A stretch of 64,000 nucleotides of DNA. Origin: Candidatus Kryptoniota bacterium (GTDB taxonomy: Bacteria > Bacteroidota > Ignavibacteria > Kryptoniales > JAKASW01). Where the stretch lies: contig JAHECO010000001.1 of the NCBI GenBank assembly GCA_024641705.1, forward strand, positions 62,001 to 126,000, in the 5' to 3' direction. Under the pieces are notes generated by a model, which saw nothing but the letters and a program-made list of their open reading frames with translations, searched no databases and had not been told where the DNA came from. The translations under genes and the position numbers were made by a program. Each line of letters starts with the position of its first letter. Position 1 is the first letter of the stretch. Of this stretch, positions 45,945 to 53,471 are shown one piece after another.

Positions 45945-46820
45945 CTACGAACCCAGCAGCGTATTCCACTCCACCCTGCTCGCCCACTCCTCGAAAGTAT
46001 GCCACCTCACCTCGGGGAAACTCTTCTGTAATCCCTTGATGTCGGCGGTGTAGCTGTGCTCTGCCTGCCACTCCATCATTGTCGCCAGATCCGGGCTGCG
46101 GACCTTCAATACTTCAGGAGAAAATTCCTCGTACTCGATTTGTCTGCCTGTTGCCTTCGTCAGGATGGCGGCGGTGTCTTCGCCGGTCAGCTCGTCGCCG
46201 GCGATGTCGATCCGTTTATTGAGAAACCACTGGGGGTGCTCGATCGTGAAAGCGGCGAAAGTGCCGATGTCCTCCACAGCAACCAGTTGTAACGGGCGGG
46301 AGGGAGGAAGGGCTCTCCGCAATTTGCCTTCCTTGAGTCCGGAAACGACCTGCGGCTGCAGAAAATTCTCCATGAATGCGGCGGGACCTATTATCGTATA
46401 CGGAATGCCCGATGCCGCGATATGCTGCTCGATCTTAAATTTCGTTTCGAAATGCAGTATCCCGGTGTTTTTGTTCGCGCTCGCCACCGAGCTGAAGACT
46501 ATGTGCCTGACACCGGCAGCTTTCGACGCGTCCGCGACGTTGACGCCCTGCAGGACCTCGCTGTCGTGGTCACTCTGAAAGGGCGTGGTCATTGCGAAAA
46601 CCACATCCACACCCACTATCGCGCGGTTCAGAGAGTTAATCTCGGTCATGTCTCCGACCGCGATCCTGACCCCGTCGTTGTAAAATTTTATCGCCGCACT
46701 GGCGGCGGGATTTCTTGTCAGCGCGACTACCTTGTACTTTTTCTTTAGAAGCGCTCTCACTACTGCACCACCCTGTTTCCCGGTTGCCCCCGCGACCATG
46801 ACGGTTGTCGCGTTATTCAT
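45945..46820 (-). CDS. NmrA-type NAD(P)-binding SDR protein
   Basis: About 291 residues from ATG 46820, with GAGGAAA upstream; a TTG 18 bases earlier is possible. VMVAGATGKQGGAVVRALL is the Rossmann GxxGxxG, followed by VALTRNP (NADP-preferring Arg). The usual catalytic Tyr-x-x-x-Lys is not evident, as in NmrA/HSCARG redox sensors. It may be a reductase or a NADP-sensing regulator. Confidence 0.85.
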   Translation of the reverse strand: MNNATTVMVAGATGKQGGAVVRALLKKKYKVVALTRNPAASAAIKFYNDGVRIAVGDMTEINSLNRAIVGVDVVFAMTTPFQSDHDSEVLQGVNVADASKAAGVRHIVFSSVASANKNTGILHFETKFKIEQHIAASGIPYTIIGPAAFMENFLQPQVVSGLKEGKLRRALPPSRPLQLVAVEDIGTFAAFTIEHPQWFLNKRIDIAGDELTGEDTAAILTKATGRQIEYEEFSPEVLKVRSPDLATMMEWQAEHSYTADIKGLQKSFPEVRWHTFEEWASRVEWNTLLGS

Positions 46821-46935
46821 TGATGCTTGTTTCCTCAATTCATTTGCTACAAGTGTACGTGTATCGTATTAAACAAATCTGTTCAGATAAAGTTCGCGTC
46901 GTCCGGAATTTTTGGTTGAGGGAAGTCGATGTCCC

Positions 46936-48957
46936 TCAGCGTTCGAAGACCCATTCCGGAGGTATGAGGCGGTTAAGGCCTTCGATGAGCTTCTTAGTCA
47001 GGTAGGTGAGTCCGACTGCATATGATGCATTAGTCCAACCGAACCCCTGCCTGGTGATGTATGAGAATTTCGTTCCGACATTGCCGTATTCGGCGAAGAC
47101 CTGCGACGAGCGGTTGACCATATCGTACTTCTCCGCGATGGTCGCGTTGTAGTTGCAGGCATTGATCGTGATCGTGTAAAGCCACCTGTATGCGAGCTCG
47201 CGCGAGAGTTTGCCGAAGCCGTAGTCCTTCAACCCCGCCCAGACCAGCATTTGGTGCGGGGCCCAACCGAACGGGTAATCCCATTGTGTCTGCGGGTGAT
47301 CCTTCGTGATCGGCCCGCGCGATTCTTGCGTCGATCCGACGATCCCTCCCGGCATTTCCAGCAGCGGCAGCGCATTCCTGACGAGGGCTTCAGCCTGCTT
47401 CTTCGTTGCGAGTCCGGCCCACAGAGGATAGAACGTCGTCGCGCTCATGTAGTCGGTCTGCTTCCTTTTGACAAAGTTGTAATCGAAGAACATGCCCCGC
47501 TTCTGGTTCCAGAGATACTTTGTCATCAGCTTCTTGCGCCTCTCGGCCTTTTCATTCCATGCCGAGGCTTTCTCGATCTTTCCGTTGTCAAGTTTTACGT
47601 CTCCGCCGAAACCGTCGGAGATTATCTCCGCGATGTTGGTTTCGGTTTTGTAAAGAAGGGAATTGAGGTCGACCGTAACGAGTTCGGCGCAGTCGTACTG
47701 AAGCCGGTAGCTCGCGTCGTGCCCCGACTCCCGCATGCTTCTGTCGTCTGTGAAGAACTTGTCGAGCGCCGGTACCTTGAGCTTTCCGGAAAGATAGTCC
47801 GATTCGAATTTCGCCGCATCCATCCCGCATTTCTTCCCATATTCGGCGTAAAGATAGTTATATCTCCCGGGCTCGACCTCCGGAGGCGGGCCGATGCCGT
47901 CGTCGTAGTACCTGCTCAACCCGGTCCAGGTCAGGTGTTCGGGCCCCATCCAGTAATCGTCGTACTGCTTGATCGCGGCCTCGAGTACTTCTTTCAGCCA
48001 GGCGGTCGTGGCCGTGTCTCTGGGTAGGTACCTGTACACTGCCATGGCCATCGAAGTGAAAAACGGCGGCTGGGACCGTGTCAGGTAGTATATCCTGTTC
48101 GCGTTCAAGATCTTCCCGTAGTTGTCGATCTCGTATATGAAATTGTCGACCATCGACTTTGCGAGCGAGACCCGGCCGTTCTCGAGGAGACCGAGCGTAA
48201 TGAAATAGCTGTCCCAACCGTACATCTCGTTGAACCTGCTGCCCGGCACAACGAAAGGCGCTCCTTCTATCTTTCCTTCGGGTGACTTGACGAGCTTGAG
48301 ACTGAGAATCCCGGCCCTTTCATTCAGGCTTTCCACGTATTTGGGCGTGATCTTCGCGGGAAGCATTACCACCTTCATCTTGAAATCGGCGCGTTTCGCT
48401 GCGATGCCGCTGAAGTAGTCGTACGCCATACTGTCATCATGCGGGACATAGACGTAATTGTAACCGTCGATCGTGCGGGTCTTCGTGTCCCTGAATATGT
48501 TCTGCAATCCGCCCTCGTCGATCCGTCTCGTCAAACCGTCCCAGTACAGGTCCTTTATCGACTCGGAAATATGCTGCACGGGAGGTTCGAATATCCGGGT
48601 GCCGTCCAGCCATACGGTATCCTTTCCCTCGTCTTCTGCGAGCTTCAGGGACTGCAGAAGGTTTGAGAGATAATACGTCTCGGCCACTTCATATTTGCGG
48701 CTGTCGAGCGATGTGATCCAGAACCGCTTGTTGCCTCTGTCGGTGCCCGGGACGTGCGGGTCGTCTATCGTGATCTTCTTGTCGCCGTCCGTGTCTTCTT
48801 TGGCGATCAGCGAATCGAGCGTCGGACGGACGAGGACTTCGACGCGTGTGCGGGTCAGGCCCTGACAATAGCAGACGTGGGACCCGGGGATCGCGGCAAT
48901 CATTGAAATCGTGAACACTGCCACCGCAGCGGAAAGGAATTGTCTGGCCGGAGTCAA
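46936..48957 (-). CDS. Secreted trehalase (GH37) with calcium-binding loop
   Basis: 673 residues. A TTG start has GGAGGGAG upstream; the first 30 residues form a signal peptide. Trehalase signature 1, PGSRFNEMYGWDSYF, is at 238-252, and signature 2, QWDYPFGWAP, near 570; the catalytic Asp is in the DGI/DASYR region. Residues 55-66 are a canonical EF-hand loop (DTDGDKKITIDD). Such a loop is the mark of fungal neutral trehalases rather than of Escherichia coli TreA/TreF. It should split trehalose to glucose outside the cytoplasm. Confidence 0.9.
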   Translation of the reverse strand: MTPARQFLSAAVAVFTISMIAAIPGSHVCYCQGLTRTRVEVLVRPTLDSLIAKEDTDGDKKITIDDPHVPGTDRGNKRFWITSLDSRKYEVAETYYLSNLLQSLKLAEDEGKDTVWLDGTRIFEPPVQHISESIKDLYWDGLTRRIDEGGLQNIFRDTKTRTIDGYNYVYVPHDDSMAYDYFSGIAAKRADFKMKVVMLPAKITPKYVESLNERAGILSLKLVKSPEGKIEGAPFVVPGSRFNEMYGWDSYFITLGLLENGRVSLAKSMVDNFIYEIDNYGKILNANRIYYLTRSQPPFFTSMAMAVYRYLPRDTATTAWLKEVLEAAIKQYDDYWMGPEHLTWTGLSRYYDDGIGPPPEVEPGRYNYLYAEYGKKCGMDAAKFESDYLSGKLKVPALDKFFTDDRSMRESGHDASYRLQYDCAELVTVDLNSLLYKTETNIAEIISDGFGGDVKLDNGKIEKASAWNEKAERRKKLMTKYLWNQKRGMFFDYNFVKRKQTDYMSATTFYPLWAGLATKKQAEALVRNALPLLEMPGGIVGSTQESRGPITKDHPQTQWDYPFGWAPHQMLVWAGLKDYGFGKLSRELAYRWLYTITINACNYNATIAEKYDMVNRSSQVFAEYGNVGTKFSYITRQGFGWTNASYAVGLTYLTKKLIEGLNRLIPPEWVFER

Positions 48958-49207
48958 CCTGTTTCTCCCTCCTTTATTTCCGTGTGGACGCTCATCTCTC
49001 TGAAAATCCGTATCTCAATGTACGAATTTTTCCGTGCTTTGTGAATAGAAGCCGGAGGATCCGAGGTCGTACCCGGAAGTATGTTGATTCACAGGGATAT
49101 CATGATATAACTTATGCGACAAAACTCAGGTGGAACACTGACCTGCATTTGACACACTCTATTGCCCGGCTTCGAAAAGAAGTGAGGCAATTCTTCCTGG
49201 AGAACAG
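48958..49207. other. Divergent spacer, trehalase / threonine dehydrogenase
   Basis: 250 bases. The trehalase ribosome site is at the left end. A TTGACA lies at 49148, but the region 17 bases later is not a good -10. No repeat or frame is visible. Confidence 0.35.
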
Positions 49208-50230
49208 ATGGAAACTAAGACGATACTTATTACAGGTGCGAACGGCGAAATCGGCCACGGCCTCATCTCGCATCTTGCCGAACACGACGGCGTCAGAGTT
49301 GTGGCCCTCGATCTAAACGCGCTCGACGACGCGACGAGGTTAAAGTGCTACAAGTCTTACACCGGTGATATCCTTGACAGTCGGTTTCTCGAGTCCCTTT
49401 CTACGGGACACGATTTCGACGTCATCTACCACCTCGCGGCACTCCTCTCCACCCGCGCCGAAAGACAACCTACCATAGCGCACAAGGTGAACGTCGACGG
49501 GACGCTGAACCTTCTCGAGATGGCCATCACGCAGTCGCGCCTGCAGGGGAAAGAAGTGAAGATGATTTACCCGAGTTCTATAGCTGTCTACGGGCTTCCG
49601 CATGCGGCGGCGAAGAACAGGGCAGGGAGGATAAACGAGGACGAGTGGACCGATCCGCGGACTATGTACGGAATCAACAAGTTGTATTGCGAGAGACTCG
49701 GGAAGTATTATATGAACTTCTACCGCCAGCTCGATGCTCAGCCTATGGGAGGCAAAGTCGATTTTCGCTGCGTGAGATTCCCCGGCCTGATTAGTGCGGT
49801 CACGCTTCCGACCGGCGGCACGAGCGACTTCGCGCCGGAGATGCTGCACCAGGCTGCGAAGGGAGAGGCCTATAATTGTTTTGTGAGGGAAGATACGAGG
49901 ATTCCGTTCATGGCGATGCCCGACGGAGTGAGCGCGCTCCTCAAGCTCGAGGCTGCGCCAAAGGAAAATCTTTCTACACAGATCTACAACGTGGGAGCAT
50001 TTAGTCCTTCTGCCACCGACTTGAAAGAGCGCGTCAAAGCTGCTTTCCCCTCGGCGGTTATCAACTTCGCGCCCGACCTAAAGCGGCAGGCAATACTCGA
50101 CACGTGGCCCGCAGACGTCGACGATTCGCGCGCCAGAAAAGACTGGGGATGGAAGCCTGAGTACGATATGCGAAAGGCTTTCGAGGAGTACTTGATACCC
50201 GGAGTGTCGAAGTTTTACAAGACGAAGTGA
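49208..50230 (+). CDS. L-threonine 3-dehydrogenase, SDR type
   Basis: 340 residues. Rossmann motif TGANGEIGHGL near 8; catalytic Ser/Tyr/Lys in PSSIAVYG and TMYGINKLYCE (YxxxK near 158). The later PGLISAVTLPTGGTSDFAPEM and YNVGAFSPSATDL segments, with LDTWPADVDDSRARKDWGW at the end, distinguish the UDP-galactose-epimerase-like threonine dehydrogenase from true epimerases. It makes 2-amino-3-oxobutyrate for threonine breakdown. Ribosome site TGGAGAA. Confidence 0.88.
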   Translation: METKTILITGANGEIGHGLISHLAEHDGVRVVALDLNALDDATRLKCYKSYTGDILDSRFLESLSTGHDFDVIYHLAALLSTRAERQPTIAHKVNVDGTLNLLEMAITQSRLQGKEVKMIYPSSIAVYGLPHAAAKNRAGRINEDEWTDPRTMYGINKLYCERLGKYYMNFYRQLDAQPMGGKVDFRCVRFPGLISAVTLPTGGTSDFAPEMLHQAAKGEAYNCFVREDTRIPFMAMPDGVSALLKLEAAPKENLSTQIYNVGAFSPSATDLKERVKAAFPSAVINFAPDLKRQAILDTWPADVDDSRARKDWGWKPEYDMRKAFEEYLIPGVSKFYKTK

Positions 50231-50235
50231 TTGAC

Positions 50236-50295
50236 GGAAGAACGGAACAAGGAGAAAAGGAACAAGGAAAAACGGAAAACGGAAGTACGGTCAGG
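50236..50295. repeat. Purine-rich short repeats after threonine dehydrogenase
   Basis: Imperfect copies of GGAACAAGGA, GGAAAAACGGAA and GGAAGTACGG follow the stop codon by a few bases. No hairpin; probably a low-complexity intergenic expansion of the kind at 45616. Confidence 0.5.
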
Positions 50296-50326
50296 GAAGC
50301 CGGATAGGGGAGATGGACCTGGCGCG

Positions 50327-51148
50327 CTATGCCACTTCTCCACCCCATTCCTTCAGATGATCGGTTATGAACCGGATAATTTCAGCGTTCTCTTTTTTCC
50401 CGGTTCCGGTTATCGTCATGGGCTCTCCGAACGCTATGTGAATCGGCTTGTGCCTGCTGATTCTGCCGAGGTCCTTCACGAGTTTCCCGATTTCCCAAAA
50501 ATCGGTTTTCAAAGCGAACGGCACAACCTTGACACCGGCGTTGGCGGCCAGCTTGACGCCGAGCGAATTGAACCTCTCGGGAATGAACTTTACCATCCGC
50601 GTGCTCTGGGGAAATATCACGACAGATGTCCCGTTCGAAAGGAGCTCCTGACCTTTGTTCAAAACGATTGCCAGGTCTTCCCTGGAGTTCTCTCTTCCGA
50701 CGACTATCGGGTTTCTTGATCGCATTATCGCTCCGAAAAAGGGGTGCTGGACTAGACTGTCCTTAACCGCAAATGTCACCTCCTTCTCCTGGGCTATGAT
50801 GCTGGGGAGTATCATCGTCTCGAGAGTGCTCATGTGGTTCCCCACGAAGACGGCAGGCCCCCCGTCGATCCGGATATTCTCCATCCCGGTCATGTGAAAC
50901 TTCCCTCCGCAGTCCTCGATCAACCTGAAAATGTCGAGCGAAGACCGTATCCATGCTGCGGTATCGTACGTGCCGGCGATCGCCTCCCGGCGCGTTCTCA
51001 ACACAATAGAAATGTATCGTGCCATGAAATAGAAACGCGTGTTGAGGGCGAGTCTGTCGGGAAGTACCCGGCGAGTATTGTCGTCGGTATGATAAGCGTC
51101 TGATGTGAAGAACTTTTCAGTCAAGCGTGCGTCCTCGGTGTCCAACAA
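50327..51148 (-). CDS. PlsC-like acyltransferase
   Basis: 273 residues. The acyltransferase motif I is NHMSTLET, giving His-x4-Glu rather than the usual His-x4-Asp; motif III is FPQSTRM instead of FPEGTR; ALKTDFW and IHIAFGEP follow. It probably acylates lysophosphatidate or a related lipid at the membrane, but both motif changes weaken confidence in its substrate. A TTG start is used by default; no ribosome site is seen. Confidence 0.75.
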   Translation of the reverse strand: MLDTEDARLTEKFFTSDAYHTDDNTRRVLPDRLALNTRFYFMARYISIVLRTRREAIAGTYDTAAWIRSSLDIFRLIEDCGGKFHMTGMENIRIDGGPAVFVGNHMSTLETMILPSIIAQEKEVTFAVKDSLVQHPFFGAIMRSRNPIVVGRENSREDLAIVLNKGQELLSNGTSVVIFPQSTRMVKFIPERFNSLGVKLAANAGVKVVPFALKTDFWEIGKLVKDLGRISRHKPIHIAFGEPMTITGTGKKENAEIIRFITDHLKEWGGEVA

Positions 51149-51181
51149 CTTATGGAATTATCGCTTCACTTTCAGCGGCCC

Positions 51182-51321
51182 GTAGTGTATCAGTTTGAAC
51201 TTAACCGCAAAGAACGCTAAGAAATTGCATTCATTCTCTGCGCACTTGGCGCATCCTCTGCGTCCTTCGCGGTTGAAAAAGGACCCGGGGAATTTGCAGA
51301 TTAATGAATCTGATACACTAC
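51182..51321. repeat. 140-bp element with 12-bp terminal inverted repeats
   Basis: Perfect ends GTAGTGTATCAG (51182-51193) and CTGATACACTAC (51310-51321). Inside, AACCGCAAAG (51204-51213) is matched inversely by CTTCGCGGTT (51265-51274) with one mismatch. No frame is present, so it looks like a MITE or a hairpin repeat, just before the 3' end of the MDR gene. Confidence 0.7.
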
Positions 51322-51337
51322 CCAGCGGGCTGGCCGA

Positions 51338-52408
51338 TCACTTTTCTGAGCTGTCGGATATCCGCTGCGGCGAGCCTCCCCTTGGGGGAGGAGGTACCGT
51401 CACCACGACCTTCCCTGTCGTCTTCCCGGACTGGAATTCCTTCACGGCATCTTTGAGACGTTCGAACGGAAACACCACCCCGATACGAGGTCTCTCGAGA
51501 TGCATCGCCTGGATCTCATCCAGCATCGATTTCAGCATGTCGACCCTGTCGTAGAGCCAAATCAGGTTGAATCCGAGAATGCTCTTGTTAGACTCAATCA
51601 GGGTCAGGGTCTGGTATCTCGGCATCGAAATGAAATCGAGAAGGAGCTTAACGTAGTCGGGCCGCGCGCCTGGAGAGGCAAATTGCGAGAGGCCGTAGGC
51701 TACCATGCGTCCAGTAATGTTGAGGAAGTCGAAGCTGTCCTTCTGCACTTTCCCTCCCACGGCGTCAAGTACGATGTCCAGTTTCCTCCCGTTCAGTTTT
51801 TGTGCCAGCTGTTTCCTGAAGTCGCTTTTTCTTACAATGATATCGTCGTATCCTTCCGTCCTGAGGAATTCTGTCTTTGACGCGTTTCCTACCGTCCCGA
51901 TCGTGTAGGCGGAGAATTTCTTGGCGATGCGATTTGCATATATGCCGACGCCCCCGGCTGCACTGTGTATCAACACCGATTGATTCTGCTTTATCTCTCC
52001 AAGCTTCACGAGTGCATAATAGGCGGTCAATGCCTGGACGATGAAAGAAGCCCCTTCCTCGAAGCTCCAGCCATCCGGCAGAGGCATGACGTATCGCCTG
52101 TCGATGTTAAGGCGGGTGGTGTATGCTCCGAACCTGACGGAACCCATGACGCGAGCTCCGATTTTAAAGTCGGTCACGCCATTCCCTTTTCCCGTAACGA
52201 TGCCGCTGAACTCGAGTCCCGGGATGAAATCCTTCTTTGGAGCCGCCTTGTAAAGCCCCAGGATTGTGAACACGTCGGCGAAGTTGAGCCCGATAGCCCT
52301 TACCTCTATCCGTAATTCGTTTTCAGCCGGCTCTCCTATCTCTTCTTCGACCAGCGATAGGTTGTTGAGCGAACCGGCTCTCTTCATTCGATATGATTTT
52401 CCTAGCAC
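51338..52408 (-). CDS. Zinc-free MDR oxidoreductase (quinone reductase/VAT-1-like)
   Basis: 356 residues. GroES-like domain (about 30-130) with GLNFADVFTILGLYK, then a Rossmann domain with SAAGGVGIYA near 150; no structural or catalytic zinc Cys/His set is visible. It is NADPH-dependent and acts on quinones or enones. The last 20 residues (PPPPRGGSPQRIS) include a CCTCCCC-TTG-GGGGAGG palindrome and look foreign. A GTG start is used; ATG 52387 with AGGA upstream is an alternative. Confidence 0.8.
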   Translation of the reverse strand: MLGKSYRMKRAGSLNNLSLVEEEIGEPAENELRIEVRAIGLNFADVFTILGLYKAAPKKDFIPGLEFSGIVTGKGNGVTDFKIGARVMGSVRFGAYTTRLNIDRRYVMPLPDGWSFEEGASFIVQALTAYYALVKLGEIKQNQSVLIHSAAGGVGIYANRIAKKFSAYTIGTVGNASKTEFLRTEGYDDIIVRKSDFRKQLAQKLNGRKLDIVLDAVGGKVQKDSFDFLNITGRMVAYGLSQFASPGARPDYVKLLLDFISMPRYQTLTLIESNKSILGFNLIWLYDRVDMLKSMLDEIQAMHLERPRIGVVFPFERLKDAVKEFQSGKTTGKVVVTVPPPPRGGSPQRISDSSEK

Positions 52409-52594
52409 AATATCCCCCTACCTGTTCTTGGTAAAACTAAATGAGGAGGCCCTTATTTCCAAGGAGCCCTTTCCCGGACGAGGTGCACGCACCGGTGAAA
52501 CATATTCCCGCACTCGACGTACCAGTGATATTGTATGTGAGTCGATTTCCAAACCGCATTTCATGCAGCAAAGCATATAAAAAGGAGGGAAGTC

Positions 52595-53320
52595 ATGAAT
52601 GGAATGCTAGTCGCCATCTTGACGCAGGGAGTACTCCTCTTCGGGACATCCGCAGGTTTCAATCAGCCCGTTTCCGCCGGTTCATCGGAGAGCTACGACA
52701 GGGTCAGCACTGAGATCATTCAGAAACAGATGAATCTGAAGCCCGGTGGTCTTATTCTGCTCGATGCCGAGTTCGGGAACGTTTCGATAGAAGAGTATGC
52801 CGGCAGCGAAGTGAAAGTCGAATTGAAGCTTCAAGGTACCCCCGAGGGGATTTCCAATTTCCGTTTCACTCATAATTTCTTCGGAAATCAGCTGACTCTT
52901 AAGGGATGGTACGAAAATGGGACGGGAGCGCGGGATGTTGGTCTGCGCCAGGTCGATTTCGTCATAATGGTGCCCAGAGGGGCCTCGTATGCGGTCAGGG
53001 CCGAGACCAGGCAGGGAAGCATTCGTGCTTCGGTATCGCACAACATGAGCGCGGTGGACCTGCGTACCGAGGCGGGCAGCGTTCGGATCATCGTTCCTTC
53101 GGATATTTCAGCTAACATCGACGCTTCCACGTCCGAGCTTGGCGGTGTCAGGGTGAGCCCGGTTGAGCTTTTCTCGAAGCTTTGCCCGGAGTGCGAGATC
53201 CATCAGAACGACCGCCTGAAAGTCAGGATGAACGGCGGCGGCTCGTCCATCACGGCATATTCGGGAATCGGGAGCGTCTATTTCGAAATAGCTCCCGGAG
53301 ACGAGGACAGGCAGTCCTAG
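52595..53320 (+). CDS. Secreted beta-strand-rich protein (DUF4097-like)
   Basis: 241 residues with GGAGG before ATG and a signal peptide (cleavage near VSA-GSS). The rest repeats short strands with small-residue turns (LDAEFGNVSIEEY, RAETRQGSIRA, LRTEAGSVRI), the beta-helix pattern of DUF4097 putative adhesins. Envelope or stress roles are possible; function is unknown. Confidence 0.65.
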   Translation: MNGMLVAILTQGVLLFGTSAGFNQPVSAGSSESYDRVSTEIIQKQMNLKPGGLILLDAEFGNVSIEEYAGSEVKVELKLQGTPEGISNFRFTHNFFGNQLTLKGWYENGTGARDVGLRQVDFVIMVPRGASYAVRAETRQGSIRASVSHNMSAVDLRTEAGSVRIIVPSDISANIDASTSELGGVRVSPVELFSKLCPECEIHQNDRLKVRMNGGGSSITAYSGIGSVYFEIAPGDEDRQS

Positions 53321-53330
53321 TGTTCCACCG

Positions 53331-53416
53331 GCAGGGGCTTGAGTCGCCGGGCCCCTGCTAGTGCCATTCCAACTAATTTTAGCAAACAACGTGCGGCTAA
53401 AATTATCGTTGGAATG
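53331..53416. terminator. Bidirectional hairpins between convergent genes
   Basis: GCAGGGGC/GCCCCTGC (53331-53358) and CATTCCAAC-T-AATTTTAGC (53365-53383) with its inverse (53396-53416, a 1-versus-3-base bulge). A degenerate direct copy of the right arm (TAGTTGGATGAGCAC) ends at 53471, next to the recG stop. They may terminate both genes, but U-tracts are weak. Confidence 0.45.
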
Positions 53417-53471
53417 AGCACCTCGCCAGATTTTTCTTCGACGGGATTAGCAAATGATAGTTGGATGAGCA

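Noticed and set aside
45738-46031. 97-codon plus-strand frame after the aldehyde dehydrogenase
   Set aside because: No ribosome site, no family, and its 3' third is antisense to the NmrA-type gene.
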